From contig NBBA01000002.1 in NCBI GenBank assembly GCA_002794785.1, positions 1,984,001 through 2,048,000 of the forward strand: a DNA stretch of 64,000 nt. The letters run 5' to 3'. This DNA comes from Coniferiporia sulphurascens (Eukaryota > Basidiomycota > Agaricomycetes > Hymenochaetales > Hymenochaetaceae). This document shows positions 25,633-36,317 of this stretch, piece by piece (the stretch's first letter is position 1; each line of letters begins with the position of its first letter). Below the pieces are notes generated by a model. The model saw nothing but the letters and a program-made list of their open reading frames with translations. It searched no databases and was not told the DNA's origin. The position numbers were made by a program, and so were the translations under genes.

Positions 25633-26001
25633 TTCTGGAGCAAACTTTAGTTTAATTATCCAGAAGAGCCTTGCTAGTATTCACGCGAGACGCACTTTAG
25701 ATATTGATAATTGGGCAGCCGCAAATCGCTATTCAAAAAGGTCAGCCTGCTGTTCTCTCTGCTTCCACCCAATATACAGCTCACTTTTAATCCCAAAGGG
25801 AAGACTTGAGGATTCTGTCCGTGAGGATGTGTGCAGATTTGTGTCTGGTCGAAATCTCAATGCCGGCAGAATATGCTTACATAAGTAAAACTATACAGTT
25901 CTGTCCCAATTTGGGAAGCTACCGCTCCTGTCGTCCGCATCGTCCCCCACTATCCTCGCCGTCCGTCAACCCCAGCAGACCCTCAAGAAAAGCAGCTCAA
26001 C
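25633..26001. promoter_or_regulatory. divergent ribosomal protein promoter (RPP2 / RPS15)
   Basis: These 369 bp lie between two divergent ribosomal protein start codons, so they must hold both promoters. The sequence has pyrimidine-rich segments before the S15 start (about 25920-26000), as often seen at highly transcribed fungal genes. I cannot name a specific binding site. Confidence 0.65.
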
Positions 26002-26827
26002 ATGGTCCGTTAAGACTTGGCATTATCCCTGCGTTCGAGGCTGATGCACCCGTTAATGTTGTGCTAGGCTGATTCCGAAATCACCGACCCCAAAGTCGCT
26101 GCCGAGCTCAAGAAGAGGAGGACGTTCCGTACCTTCTCGTACCGTGGTGTTGAGCTCGACAAACTCCTGGACATGAGCAACGAGGACGTACGTTTGATTG
26201 CTGTTTTTCCTGAACTAAGCAATAGATTGACCGTTTGCGTGCTATTAGTTCGTTGAGGTACGATACTCTTGTCAGGAGTTGCTTTCGAGCGTCACTAATA
26301 AAATATCACTGTACTCCAGCTCGTGCATGCCCGTGCACGTCGCCGGTTCCAGCGCGGCCTCAAGAAGCGTCCAATGGGCCTTATCAAGAAGTTGCGCAGG
26401 TCAAAGAAGGCCGCACCCCCTAATGAGAAGCCTGCCGTCGTGAAAACTCACTTGCGCAACATGATTGTCGTGCCCGAGATGATTGGCTCTGTGGTTGGCA
26501 TATACAACGGGAAGGTCTTTAACTCCGTTGAGATAAAGCCTGAGATGACTGGCCACTACCTCGCCGAGTTTTCTTGCTCGTACAAGCCCGTCAAGCACGG
26601 TCGCCCGGGTGTGAGTATTCCTCTCCTATCTATATAATAAGTCTTCCCTATTGACTCTTCGGTATAGATTGGTGCTACTCACTGTGAGTCGAGAAACGAG
26701 ATTACCATACATTATGCTAACAAGGGATTTCTTTGTATCCGTAACCAGCTTCTCGCTTGTCAGTATTCATCTTGTTTTTTTCACATCGTCGTATTGACAA
26801 TGTCTCAACAGCATTCCCCTCAAGTAA
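26002..26827 (+). CDS. RPS15: 40S ribosomal protein S15 (uS19)
   Basis: uS19 sits in the head of the small ribosomal subunit. The protein reads [40 protein letters not shown], then [59 protein letters not shown] and HGRPGIGATHSSRFIPLK. It is built from seven exons: 26002-26004 (the ATG alone), 26068-26187, 26249-26257 (9 nt), 26320-26610, 26668-26683 (16 nt), 26749-26758 (10 nt) and 26812-26827. Every join is GT-AG and restores one of the most conserved protein sequences known, so even the tiny exons are well supported. The stop is TAA at 26825-26827. Confidence 0.95.
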
Positions 26828-28289
26828 TCCTCCTACGTACTTACTCCTCCCTCCCATTTCCGCCATCCTTGTTCCTTACATTTATGTCATATCGCTACGA
26901 ACAAAAAAGTCATGCACATGTGTATGGAATTATATGCGCGCTAAATGTATGAAATGCTGAAGGAACCGGGTCTGATCCAATAACGCCCCATCTTCGCGGA
27001 GTCAGGCTGTATAAACAATGAAATGCCGATTCCAGGGACAACAACGCGCAAAATAGAAGCAAAGAATAGAGGGAAAATTTCGGAGGGGCTGAAGTTGCGG
27101 TTGGACATGAGTGGTAATTAATGGCTGCGAAGCCATCGGGAAAGGGAGTCGTATACTACTGAAGCGGATGGCCGGAGCCGTTTTATGCTTGGAAGCCATG
27201 GAAGGATCAGTTGTTTTAGAAGTTTATGGGCAAACGTTACATGGCCAAGTCCGAAGTAGATTTATGAGTTTCCCTTAGTACTAGGTGTAGCTTACGTCTT
27301 TCTGCCGGTGCAAGCGGAAAGTGACCAGGTCGTCGATTAGACGACATGACCGGGAGACCGAGCTGTCTGAAATTCGGGCGACGAAGGGTCTTTTGAAAAT
27401 TGGATTCACATTGTCCCCATACCGTCAGTAAGAGCGTATCTCGATAAGTCTTGATGTCCGAATTTCACAGTTCCGTGGGTTGTAGAAGGCTTAACATTAA
27501 TGTTAAATCACACTAGCGTTGCAGCGGCTTCCTGAGATCTGCCATTGACATGTATATTAAGGGCTGGGATAGTATCAAACGACGAGCTCTTGTGCTTAAC
27601 CTCAGAGGGAACCAGCAGATGAATATGCGGCAGGTGCCGCTGTGCATGGGCCGGTAAAGGGCGGAAGCATCAATAACCGCCGGGAGGAACGTCCCTTGGG
27701 GCCAGACAAGGTCTGTCAATACATAAGAATTACATACATACGAAAAGCACGCATCTTCACCCACGACTATTAATCCCATCGTATACACAACCGGTTGCCA
27801 TGAGTACTAGCGTTTCATCTTGATCGGAGAGGTGCAGCACTGGCCATTTTAGCGTGGTTTGATCCTGCAGAATTTTATGAACTCGCAAGTCCAACAGATG
27901 TCTGATTATTGTACAACACCGGGATTAATACGTCGTGCAGAAAATGACCCTCAACGGAAAAAAAGATGATAATAACGCATATGGAAGTAGCAAATTGCAA
28001 GGAATCAGGGGCTTCAAGTATGTGACAACGTGAATAAAGCTTGCCGGTTTGGGTATGGCCGGAAGGGCGAGGCAGAAAGAATGAGGGGAATGAGAGAAAT
28101 TGTGAAAGGTCCGAATGAGGGTAAAAGAAGTGTGAGATAAAGTCATTGATGTTCAGGGTACATATATGCAGACAGTAAAGGAGAGAGGAAACACGCTGGA
28201 GGAAAAGTCTGATGCAATCATAAAGGCGTAGAAGGACAGATCGAACAGCAGGCGTGACTTTCCAAATGCAATCGATATTCAAAAAGAGT
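26828..28289. other. 1.46 kb intergenic interval
   Basis: This gap separates the convergent ends of RPS15 (26827, plus) and the LIM-RhoGAP gene (28290, minus). It should include both 3' untranslated regions. Open frames at 27002-27199, 27513-27788 and 27925-28146 (minus) carry no recognisable features. A short hairpin (GTCGTC...GACGAC) lies near 27331-27347. I found no gene or transposon here. Confidence 0.5.
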
Positions 28290-31200
28290 TCATGTCCGCT
28301 GGCGTACTTGCATCGGTGGTGCGTGTCCATTTGTCTGAGGGAAGTTACCGTGTGTATGTTCACCACTGCTCCGCGGGGTATAGGATCGCGGGGAAGTGCC
28401 CGGAGCAAAAGCAGGTCCCTGGCCCTGAGGTACTTGAGACTGTGCAGGTAAAGATGCAGACTGCATCCACTGTTGTCCCTGCTGCTGTTGCCCCGTCCAC
28501 TCTTGCTCTTGGCCATTGTTGTATCCATGCGTTTGTGCAGCTGGCAAGCCAGCCCCAGATCCGGGATGCGAAAACGGCTGGTGCTGCAGCCGTGACTGTG
28601 GTTGCGGCGATTGCTGACGTGATGAGTAACCACTCCGGAACGGCGGTTGCGGTTGCTCAGATGGAGATGTCGGTTGGCCTTGTCCCCGCTCCTGGGCGAA
28701 ATATCCATTCCGGGGGGCCGTTCCGGTGAAATCAACGGGCTGCCGGCCACGCTGTGCGGAAGGATCTGACTTCTGACTGTTGAGACGGGGGTCGCCGTTA
28801 TCCCGGCCTGTGTTTGCGAGCCCCCCGCTTCCGCTAGGCGACATTCCAAAAGAGTTCAAATTTCCTGGTCCTTGTATTGGTGAGGACAATCCCTGAGGAG
28901 GCCGGCCGTTTGCGCGTGCTCGGTGGTACGCCTCGCACCTCTTGAAGAACTCCTTGCTTGGTAACTCCATCGCGCCTCCAAAATAATCCTGGTCACGTAA
29001 GAGCGGCAAGAAGTCTTCCGGCACCAGATAGAATTCATCCTGATGTTCAAGCAAGGAGTCCATAACCCGTATACTCTCAAAGCTTTCCAAGCGTACGGTA
29101 TCAGTACCCTTCGAGGGAGAGCTGCGGAAGATGTTTGGGCTGATTACAGTCGCGAGGTTATGTAGGTCCATCTTATTTCCCGTCTCCACATCGACATGCG
29201 AAAAGGATGCCACCCACTTAAGGAAGGTAAATAGCACTTCCACTGTGTCGCGATTACCTCTAGGAAGTATCATTGTCACAAGATGCAGGCAGCGCTTGCG
29301 ATCAGCCTCATTGGTCAAGTCTGTAATACAAATCATAAGCTTGATACCTAGACAAGAAAAACTGTTATTACTTACTTTCGGCAGCCATGAACAGCCGATA
29401 CAACTTGTATGTCATCAATGGTTCAGGAAGTGATTTCAAGAATTTCTTTAGCAACGCGGCTAGTTGTACCGGGTTGTCTTGACTTAAATCGACAGAGGAT
29501 GGGTCTCGGTCAATCGCATCAGTCAACTCGTTTAAGCGGCGTATGTTCCCATTTTTGCGGAAAATACCCTCAATGGACATATCTTTTAACAAGCAATCAA
29601 AACAAGCACGTTACGTCGAGTTAATTCACACCTACCCATCTGTCGCATAGCGGAAATGACATCGTCGATAAAACTTGGGACTCTCAGAGTCGCATGTGAA
29701 GCTCCAAGCATTGAGTCAGCCCCCTCCCTTTCAACAAGGATCTCTAGAGGGACACCAAATATACCTGTAATCGAAACACATAAGCTGTCGTCTTATACTT
29801 AAAGCAAAACCGCCTTTTACCCTTCTTCTGTTGCTTGTTTGCTTTGAAAAGCTTATTCCAAAATCCACCTTTCTTGACTTCAATGAATTCTAAAAGGTCG
29901 TCTATATCAACCTCGGATTTCACAGGCGAACGGCTGAGGGACAGTAGTGCAGCGTGCTTGACAATCATCAATTCCAGCGGTGTCAACTCGGCAATTAGGG
30001 GAACATGACTTTGTGACGGCAGTGCACGATGCTGCTTGCGCGCCTCCTCTGCCTCGATCAGCTGGGGAATGTCGGCAAGCGTAATGCCGTCCTCCTGCGC
30101 CGACAGCGAGGGCTCATCATACATACCAGAAGGCGAGTTCGGCATAGAATCGTCCACAATCAATACCCCTGTATTATTGCGAGCGAAGTTGGGACGCAGA
30201 ACCTGACCCCCATCGCCATACAATCCTCCAGAGAGCGTGCCCGGTGGGGCTAATCGGGGCCGTATAGGTTGGGCATGCGGCTGGTATTGTTGCTGAGCCG
30301 GAGACGGCTGCGGCGAGGTAGGTGCCACTTGCGAATTGAGTGGCTGGCCAGGTCGGGGTGGGCGTACCGGGGCCGCTGAAGACATCGCGGCTTGCGGCTG
30401 CTCCAAGGGACCAGGTCCACGCTGAGTGACATTTACAACATTGGTTGGCTGAGCCGTCTTTCCAGATGGAGACTCCACTATCGTTGAGTGTTTAGGCAAC
30501 CGCGCAGTCGCAGATACCTTTCGATCAATATGCACGGACTTCATTCGAATGATATCGCTGGAATCACGATACGAACGTTGCTCGGGTCCGTCTCGCATTT
30601 GGGGCATGTTAGCCGCAGACGCTAAAACAAAAAAGTCTTGTAAGCTCGGGGCTCCGCCCGGTTCCGTAAATAAGAACTCACGCGTAGGAGAAACTAGAAC
30701 ACCTCGTCTCTTTAGTAAATATGAAAGCCTACGCAATGCCACATTGAGGAGAAACGCATATTGCTCGAGCCTCGACACCGCTTGGAAACCTCCGACACAC
30801 CCGTGACGTTGATGGTCCGAACAAAACATCACGGTCGGGACTGGGCCGTACGGCGATTCCTTCGCAGTCTCCTGCTCATAGACGAAGATATCGACATTCG
30901 CTGGGGGTCGACGTATGGTGGAAACCTTGGGCGGGCCAGTTTCCTTGTCATCCGTACCCGATTCCTTCTGCGCAGTCTCCTTAGGCATAGGCGGTGCGGA
31001 CGGTTTCCCGCACGTTGAGCACTGTAAGCAGTGCGAGTGCCAGCGCTGGTACGTTCCCAAACGAGCGCAATCCTCTTCCACAGTTGTCTCGCACTTTACG
31101 CATAGATCAGACGGTGGCTTGATCGAGAGGCGTTCCGATAAAGATGTCGTTGCATCGACAGAATCCCAGAACGGTGAATCTCCCGCAAGTTCAGGAGCAA

Positions 31201-33189
31201 GGCTCTTAAAACCATACGTCACACCCTGAGTGCCGGGTGCGCCGCCTTGATCCCCTGTGTGTTTCTCACCACCCCTGATTACACGTCTAGCACTCGGATT
31301 TCCGCCTTCGACGGCCAACAGATGTAACTTATCAAGAAAACTAGCCATTGTCTCTCGCACCGAGTAATCACGTTCGAGCTTCAAACTGCCAGTGAGTGCT
31401 ATTCTGATGAGAATCTTCAAATAATGCGCAAGGCCAGTCACAAGAGCAAGAAGCTCCTGTGTCATCCCCGTCCTTTTTTGGCTCTCTTGAGGACGAGAAA
31501 GAAGTGTGAACAAGTCAACCGTTTTCCGACACAAAAGACGTGCCTCACGGACGTGCGACATGCCTTCATCAAACATAACGATTATTCTTCAGTACCTTTT
31601 TAGTGTAACAAACGGATGAAGCGTACCTTTTAAATTTAAGCGGGAAAAGCACGTCTCAAGATCATCAATGGTGGCAAATAAGACCTCCACATGCAAGATA
31701 AACTTCTCAGCCATTCGAATGGCCTCCAAGTATTGTCCATTGCTGACTTGCCGCAGCATGTCTGATATGCATGCTGCACTCGATTCCTCGAATGCTGACA
31801 GGACACTGTGAATCACTGAGTGGATTTATTTAACGTTGGAAAAAGTATCTATAGCTTACGTCCAAATACGATAGACCTGTTGCTCCATCCGTACTTGTTT
31901 GTTCTTCAAAGATTGCGCAGTCTCCCTCTCCTCTTCCTCCTTCCAAATAGGTTCGTTGATGTCGGTAGTCGAAGCAATGGAGCTTGCTGGTCTTCTTGAG
32001 CTAATTTTGACATTCCAGAACTAACTCGAGCTTTAAATTACTAATCAATATAAACTTCGGCAATTCACTGACTTTGTTGATCATATAGCATTCCGGATGC
32101 CAACATTCGTCGCGGTTATTCCTGTTGATCTCTACGAACTGTTTCAAAATCGCACTGTTGCATCCTGCACATTTAGTCGCAAAACGCGTCGAATAGTGGA
32201 AATGGCAGTAGACATCAGTCTCGTGTTCGTAGTAAGAATCTTGGGGACCGAACACTGTAGGGCACACGGAACATGTAAAATGCTCAACATGGTATTTTTT
32301 GTCTGCAGGTCGCATCATGAAGTGAACAAGACAATAGATCACAAAAAGCAGTAAACGTACTGCATGCTGTGATGTAGCTGCCTCGCAACGCTTGCTCGCA
32401 TTTGGCACAAATGAGACCGAGTCGTCCGAAATAATCACGTTCGCAGAGAGGTTGCTGCTTTCCGTTGGAGCCCTCGATCGGGAAGAATTTTGAGGCAACA
32501 ACAGCATCGCAATCCTGCATCAGATCAGACGCCAAATCAGCCAACTGCTCTCAGACATTTGTGTATAGTCCTACCTTGCACTTGAAACATGGAAGATGCC
32601 ATACGTTCCCCAAGGCTCTGACGAATGCACCCTCCAATGGCAGTGTACACGCGGCACACGTCGTGGTCGCGGGTTGCTGGGCCCCGGACGTACTGCTTGC
32701 GGCCCTTGAACCAGCCGCTGAAGGGGCTGAGGACAATGATGTCAAGCTAAGACGCTTAAGAGTCGAGTCATCTGCATAACCAGAGCCATTCTCAGAATGA
32801 TTGGACGAAGAAGCACCACTGCGACTGTCATTTGGAGTCAACGGCCGACTAAGGGTTTGGAAAGAGGGCATGGGACTTCCAGACGGGCTCGTGCTCATGG
32901 GCACGTTATCTGGACGAGAATGGTTCAAATCCTCACTGCGCGCGTGCGGATGCGAGTCGTAGTTGGACTTCAAGTGCTTTCTCTCAAGCTCCTTCGCTGT
33001 ACCGACCGTTGAAGAACGAGTGGGAGGGTGTGGCCTGGGTTGGGAACGACCCGAGACTTCCATAGGGGATGATCGCGTAGCATCCAGCTGGTGACCATTC
33101 TGTTGTTGTTGCTGCTGCTGCAGCTGTTGTTGGTCCCTCCGCTGGGACTGCTGCACTTGCGACATCCCTGCAGGTTGTTCGATATCCAT
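28290..33189 (-). CDS. LRG1: LIM-domain Rho GTPase-activating protein, Lrg1-like
   Basis: In yeasts this family stimulates GTP hydrolysis by Rho1 and so restrains glucan synthesis and cell wall integrity signalling. The ATG at 33189 gives MDIEQPAGMSQVQQSQRRDQ and a poly-Gln stretch. LIM domains follow: CAACTLPLEGAFVRALGNVW then HLPCFKCK, joined to CDAVVASKFFP; CAKCEQALRGSYITACNKKY with HVEHFTCSVC; CAGCNSAILKQF; and CVKCETTVEEDCARLG with HSHCLQCSTC. A long central region (29744-31576) precedes the RhoGAP domain: FGVPLEILVEREGADSM, PSFIDDVISAMRQM, EGIFRKNGNIRRLNELTDAI (arginine finger), FLKSLPEPLMTYKLYRLFMA and MDLHNLATVISPNIFRSS. A Pro/Gln-rich tail ends QVRQRT at 28290. It has at least eight exons. 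Domain order matches Lrg1 rather than Rga1/Rga2. Confidence 0.9.
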
Positions 33190-33344
33190 CAAAAAGAGTG
33201 GCGAGGGAGTGGATGAGGAGCAGCAAGACTAAGGTCGGGTCCGGCTAAAGAACGAATAAGTTATAGGCTGGCTGCGCTCGAGCTGGTGTGTCAATGCGCT
33301 GCCGTCGTTGTGTCGTCGCTAGGTCGTCGTACGTCAAAAGCGGG

Positions 33345-33600
33345 GACGATGCGCAGGATCGGCGGTATGTTTCAACCGGGCATGCAAGAGGACCAAGGGA
33401 ATAGTGAAGACGATGAAGACAGCGGCGACAGTAGCGACGAAAGCGTTTGGACGACGAGGCTACCAGTGCTCCGAGTCGAAGGCCTTGAATTCGGCAGGCC
33501 GAGTTTTGTGACAGTGACGATGCGTGACATTTGTTACATCCTGGTACACGTTACAAGGGTAGCTGCCGGTGGATCCAACTACTTCGACAAATTCAAGTGA
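33345..33600 (+). CDS. doubtful small acidic ORF
   Basis: This is an 84-codon frame beginning MRRIGGMFQPGMQEDQGNSE and continuing with an acidic Ser/Asp/Glu-rich block. It is divergent from the LIM-RhoGAP gene, so it could share that promoter. I do not recognise a family, it has no neighbour that explains it, and the second half looks like random translation. It may instead be the first exon of an unresolved gene, or simply leader DNA of LRG1. Confidence 0.2.
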
Positions 33601-34818
33601 ACTCAGTAGGCGGAAAAGCCGACGATTGTGCACGTAGTATTTAATCATAGTTGTTCAAGTGAATTCAGTTGACGGGAAGAAACACAGGCAATTGAAATGT
33701 TTCTGCTGCTAATCTTGGCATCATCGACTCGGCTGAAACCATGCCAGTGCCACTGGTCCTGAGGTGTGGCATGAATCCAACATCCAAGTAATAAAGATTA
33801 ACCTCCCGAAACTCAAGCTGGTTCTTCGACGATTCATTGTACGGCGACCGCTGGGCCTGCCTGCAGCTGCGGAATTGAACGAATTGTCGCTGCACTCGCA
33901 TTTCAACATCACTGGCATATCTGGGCAGCTGAGGGAATTCCACTGCAGTATGTCGACTGTGACGCACCCGCTGACTGGCACTGCAGGTGAAGACCCCTTT
34001 CGAAATTACGACTCGCACGACATTCGGCGCGTACCAATGCACAGAGTGGTACCAGGCGTGCTCTGACGTTTGCCACTAGCAGCAGCGGAACACCAGGGTA
34101 ATGATGTTATAAATTGCCCATTTATGACGACACTGGCATTCAGTAAAGCAGACGTTGAATGAACGCGTTGTAGTACAAATGCTTGACTTACTTATACACA
34201 GCGGTCTACTACCGGACTTGAAAAGCTATGAACTCCAAAAAAATTCGTATGCTCACAACAACGAAAGATACCATGCAAACACAGTGAGAGACGGCAGCTC
34301 CAGCCTCCTTTGCTAAAGCTCATCATCTCTACCACGGCCCACGAAGCATCCGCTTCCTTCGCATCACTCGTTTTGTTGTAGTCTTTTGAGTTTAGACTCG
34401 TCTTCGGGCGACTGATTGACTTTCTTCGTGCCTCCCCCGGCAGCCTAACATGAAAGTGAGATACTAAGAATATCCCTGCCGCCCTGCAACATCCGGTCAT
34501 CAACTTGCTGTGACAGAGCGCAGCTAAAGGTCTATATCAAACGAAATCACATTTGTGATTTGCTCCTTCCTTCGTCAACCTTGAAGTCAATATAAGCCGC
34601 TGGGCGCTCCACTCCCGGATTGCGGAGGACCAGCCGCCCAGAAGCGGGACGCGGCCTTACCCGGTCCGATCCGAAGACGCTGGGGCGGCACGGCTTACTG
34701 CAGTGCTCGGCACATGTACACTGAGGTGCCGGGTCATACGCGTATCCTCCGCAGCGTCGGAGGACTGTCTGGACTGCCGATGATGTTGCGCAAGCCTTAT
34801 ACCTGCGGCGCCGTGCTG

Positions 34819-34828
34819 CATATAAGAC
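34819..34828 (+). promoter_or_regulatory. TATA box of the small membrane-protein gene
   Basis: The sequence CATATAAGAC lies about 105 bp upstream of the ATG at 34930 and is followed by a pyrimidine-rich leader with CATTCTCATCCTCACTTAC (34859-34877). This is the clearest TATA-type promoter in the window and suggests a regulated or strongly expressed gene. Confidence 0.6.
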
Positions 34829-34929
34829 CCGTCAAGCAGCGCGACTTAATACATCACAACATTCTCATCCTCACTTACGCCTGAAACCACTTATACCGAT
34901 TCAAACACTCCGGCATTCAGTTAAAGAAC

Positions 34930-35662
34930 ATGTCTGGCATGGGACCCGACAACTTCAGCAGGTGGCACCGCGACGCCCACTTCTTCCACCATGGGCCGCG
35001 ACGCTTCAGGTTCTTCCCGCGCCTCTTCTGGTTCGCGCTCGGCGCCGGCGCGTTCGCTATGTGGTCACAGCACCACCATGAACGGAAGCAGCATTATGTT
35101 CAAGATACGGCGGATAAAAGGGGCCACTTTGGGTGGCCATCGTCGTGTCACCGACAACACGGTCATGGACGGTTCGAGCGTGATGATGTTGCGCCCGGGG
35201 CGTCCCCTGCACCGACGCCTTTCATGGCCGCGCCTGCCCTGACACCACCCCCGGCGATGATACCGGCGTCAACCCCGGCGCAAGTTGCACCCCCTAGCGA
35301 ATCGACGACTCCCGTCGCTCATCACGAGTGGCACGCGGAAGATGTCCGCGAGGTTGGGAAGCACGTGAGTAACGCCGTAAGTCTATCGATTGTCCCCTTG
35401 GAAGCAAGTCGTTCATACTTATTTTTCAGATGGCCGACATGTCGGAAGGCGCACTTGACCAGTTGATGGCCAGTATTCAGGCCTTGAAATCGGTAAGTAC
35501 CCCTGTCTCTGCTTCATTTAATCCGCTCTCATATGGGTGACATTGAAGAGGATTGCGGAGGCGCGCGAGAGGCGCGAAAAGGAGAAGCTCTATCTAGAGC
35601 GGCGCATTCCGGTGGAAAACTCAGAGCGTCAGGATAAGGAAAATATGAGACGTCTCGTTTAA
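34930..35662 (+). CDS. uncharacterised membrane-anchored protein
   Basis: I do not recognise a named family. The ATG at 34930 gives MSGMGPDNFSRWHRDAHFFH, a His/Arg/Phe-rich start, then one short hydrophobic segment FPRLFWFALGAGAFAMWSQ that could span a membrane. A His/Arg-rich stretch and a long Pro/Ala/Thr-rich linker (PAPTPFMAAPALTPPPAMIP) follow. Two clear GT-AG introns then add MADMSEGALDQLMASIQALK and a helical, charged C-terminus, RIAEARERREKEKLYLERR, ending at TAA 35660-35662. The C-terminal part could form a coiled coil. The strong TATA promoter and clean introns argue that it is a real gene. It might be a mitochondrial or ER tail/signal-anchored protein, but this is inference only. 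Confidence 0.7.
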
Positions 35663-36317
35663 TTCTCAATTGATAACATACGTCCCCTAATTATTTACTT
35701 ATAATTTGTTCTGTCTGTATTCTAATGTATGACCCTCCCCTCCCGGTCACTCATCACCTTGCATGAAATGAAAATAGTCAGGTTTTTCCGAGTTAACATC
35801 CGTCAGTGACCTCACTTGACATCGACCGAGAGCTTTACTGTAATTTGTGGCCAAAATGAAATGGTGCTCACTCCGCGAGTTCTTTGTAAATAAACACCTC
35901 CCATCGAATACAGCAAGAGGGATGCAGTGCTCGAAAAAAAAACACCACCATAGTAGCCCTTACAATCCGCTCCCCAGCCCACAAACACTATGACCGTACT
36001 TGCCTAGACCCGTTCTGAAGGTCGACAACGGGCACATTACATACTGTATACTAACAAATGATGTTATGGATCATTTGGATTTCACACGACCTGAGAAAGT
36101 TTTCACCATGATCCTCCTTTGTAGTTATCTTCACCCTCCACTGCAGTCAGCAGAATGGGTAGTATCAATTCTGTACCTGGCTTACATATCATATATCGTT
36201 AAGAGTTCATCAAGGAAAAATAAACAGGGGCTAGCAAACAACATAGAAAAGGAGGGAAAAGCAGATGAGTAAAACTTCGGAACACCAGAAATTCGTACAT
36301 AATCCGTCGTTGTTGTA
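35663..36317. other. convergent 3' intergenic interval
   Basis: About 650 bp lie between the stop of the small membrane-protein gene and the stop of the SLC35F-type gene on the other strand. The sequence is A/T-rich with an A-run near 35933-35943. No frame has coding character. It should carry two 3' untranslated regions. Confidence 0.5.

Larger units (their letters stand above)
33190..34929. other. 1.7 kb intergenic region with GC-rich promoter part
   Basis: The left part contains a plus-strand frame with an acidic Ser/Asp/Glu stretch (33286-33600; ATG at 33345 gives MRRIGGMFQPGMQEDQGNSE), which I list separately as doubtful. Frames near 33665-34066 and 34192-34503 have no features. The part 34600-34800 is distinctly GC-rich, with short inverted repeats such as TCCTCCG-cagcgt-CGGAGGA near 34745-34764, and it leads into the TATA box of the next gene. 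Confidence 0.55.

Noticed and set aside
27331..27347. Short hairpin GTCGTC-GACGAC as a terminator or regulatory RNA
   Set aside because: A six-base stem is expected by chance, and such terminators are not used by fungal nuclear genes.
27875..28849. Long minus-strand frame of 324 codons
   Set aside because: It overlaps the 3' part of LRG1 in another frame; the LRG1 frame is the one with the RhoGAP domain upstream.
32930..32942. GGTTCAAATCC resembling a tRNA B box
   Set aside because: It lies in a coding exon of LRG1 and has no A box or cloverleaf around it.
33665..34042. 125-codon minus-strand frame between LRG1 and the membrane-protein gene
   Set aside because: No motif, no clear start context, and both strands are equally open here.
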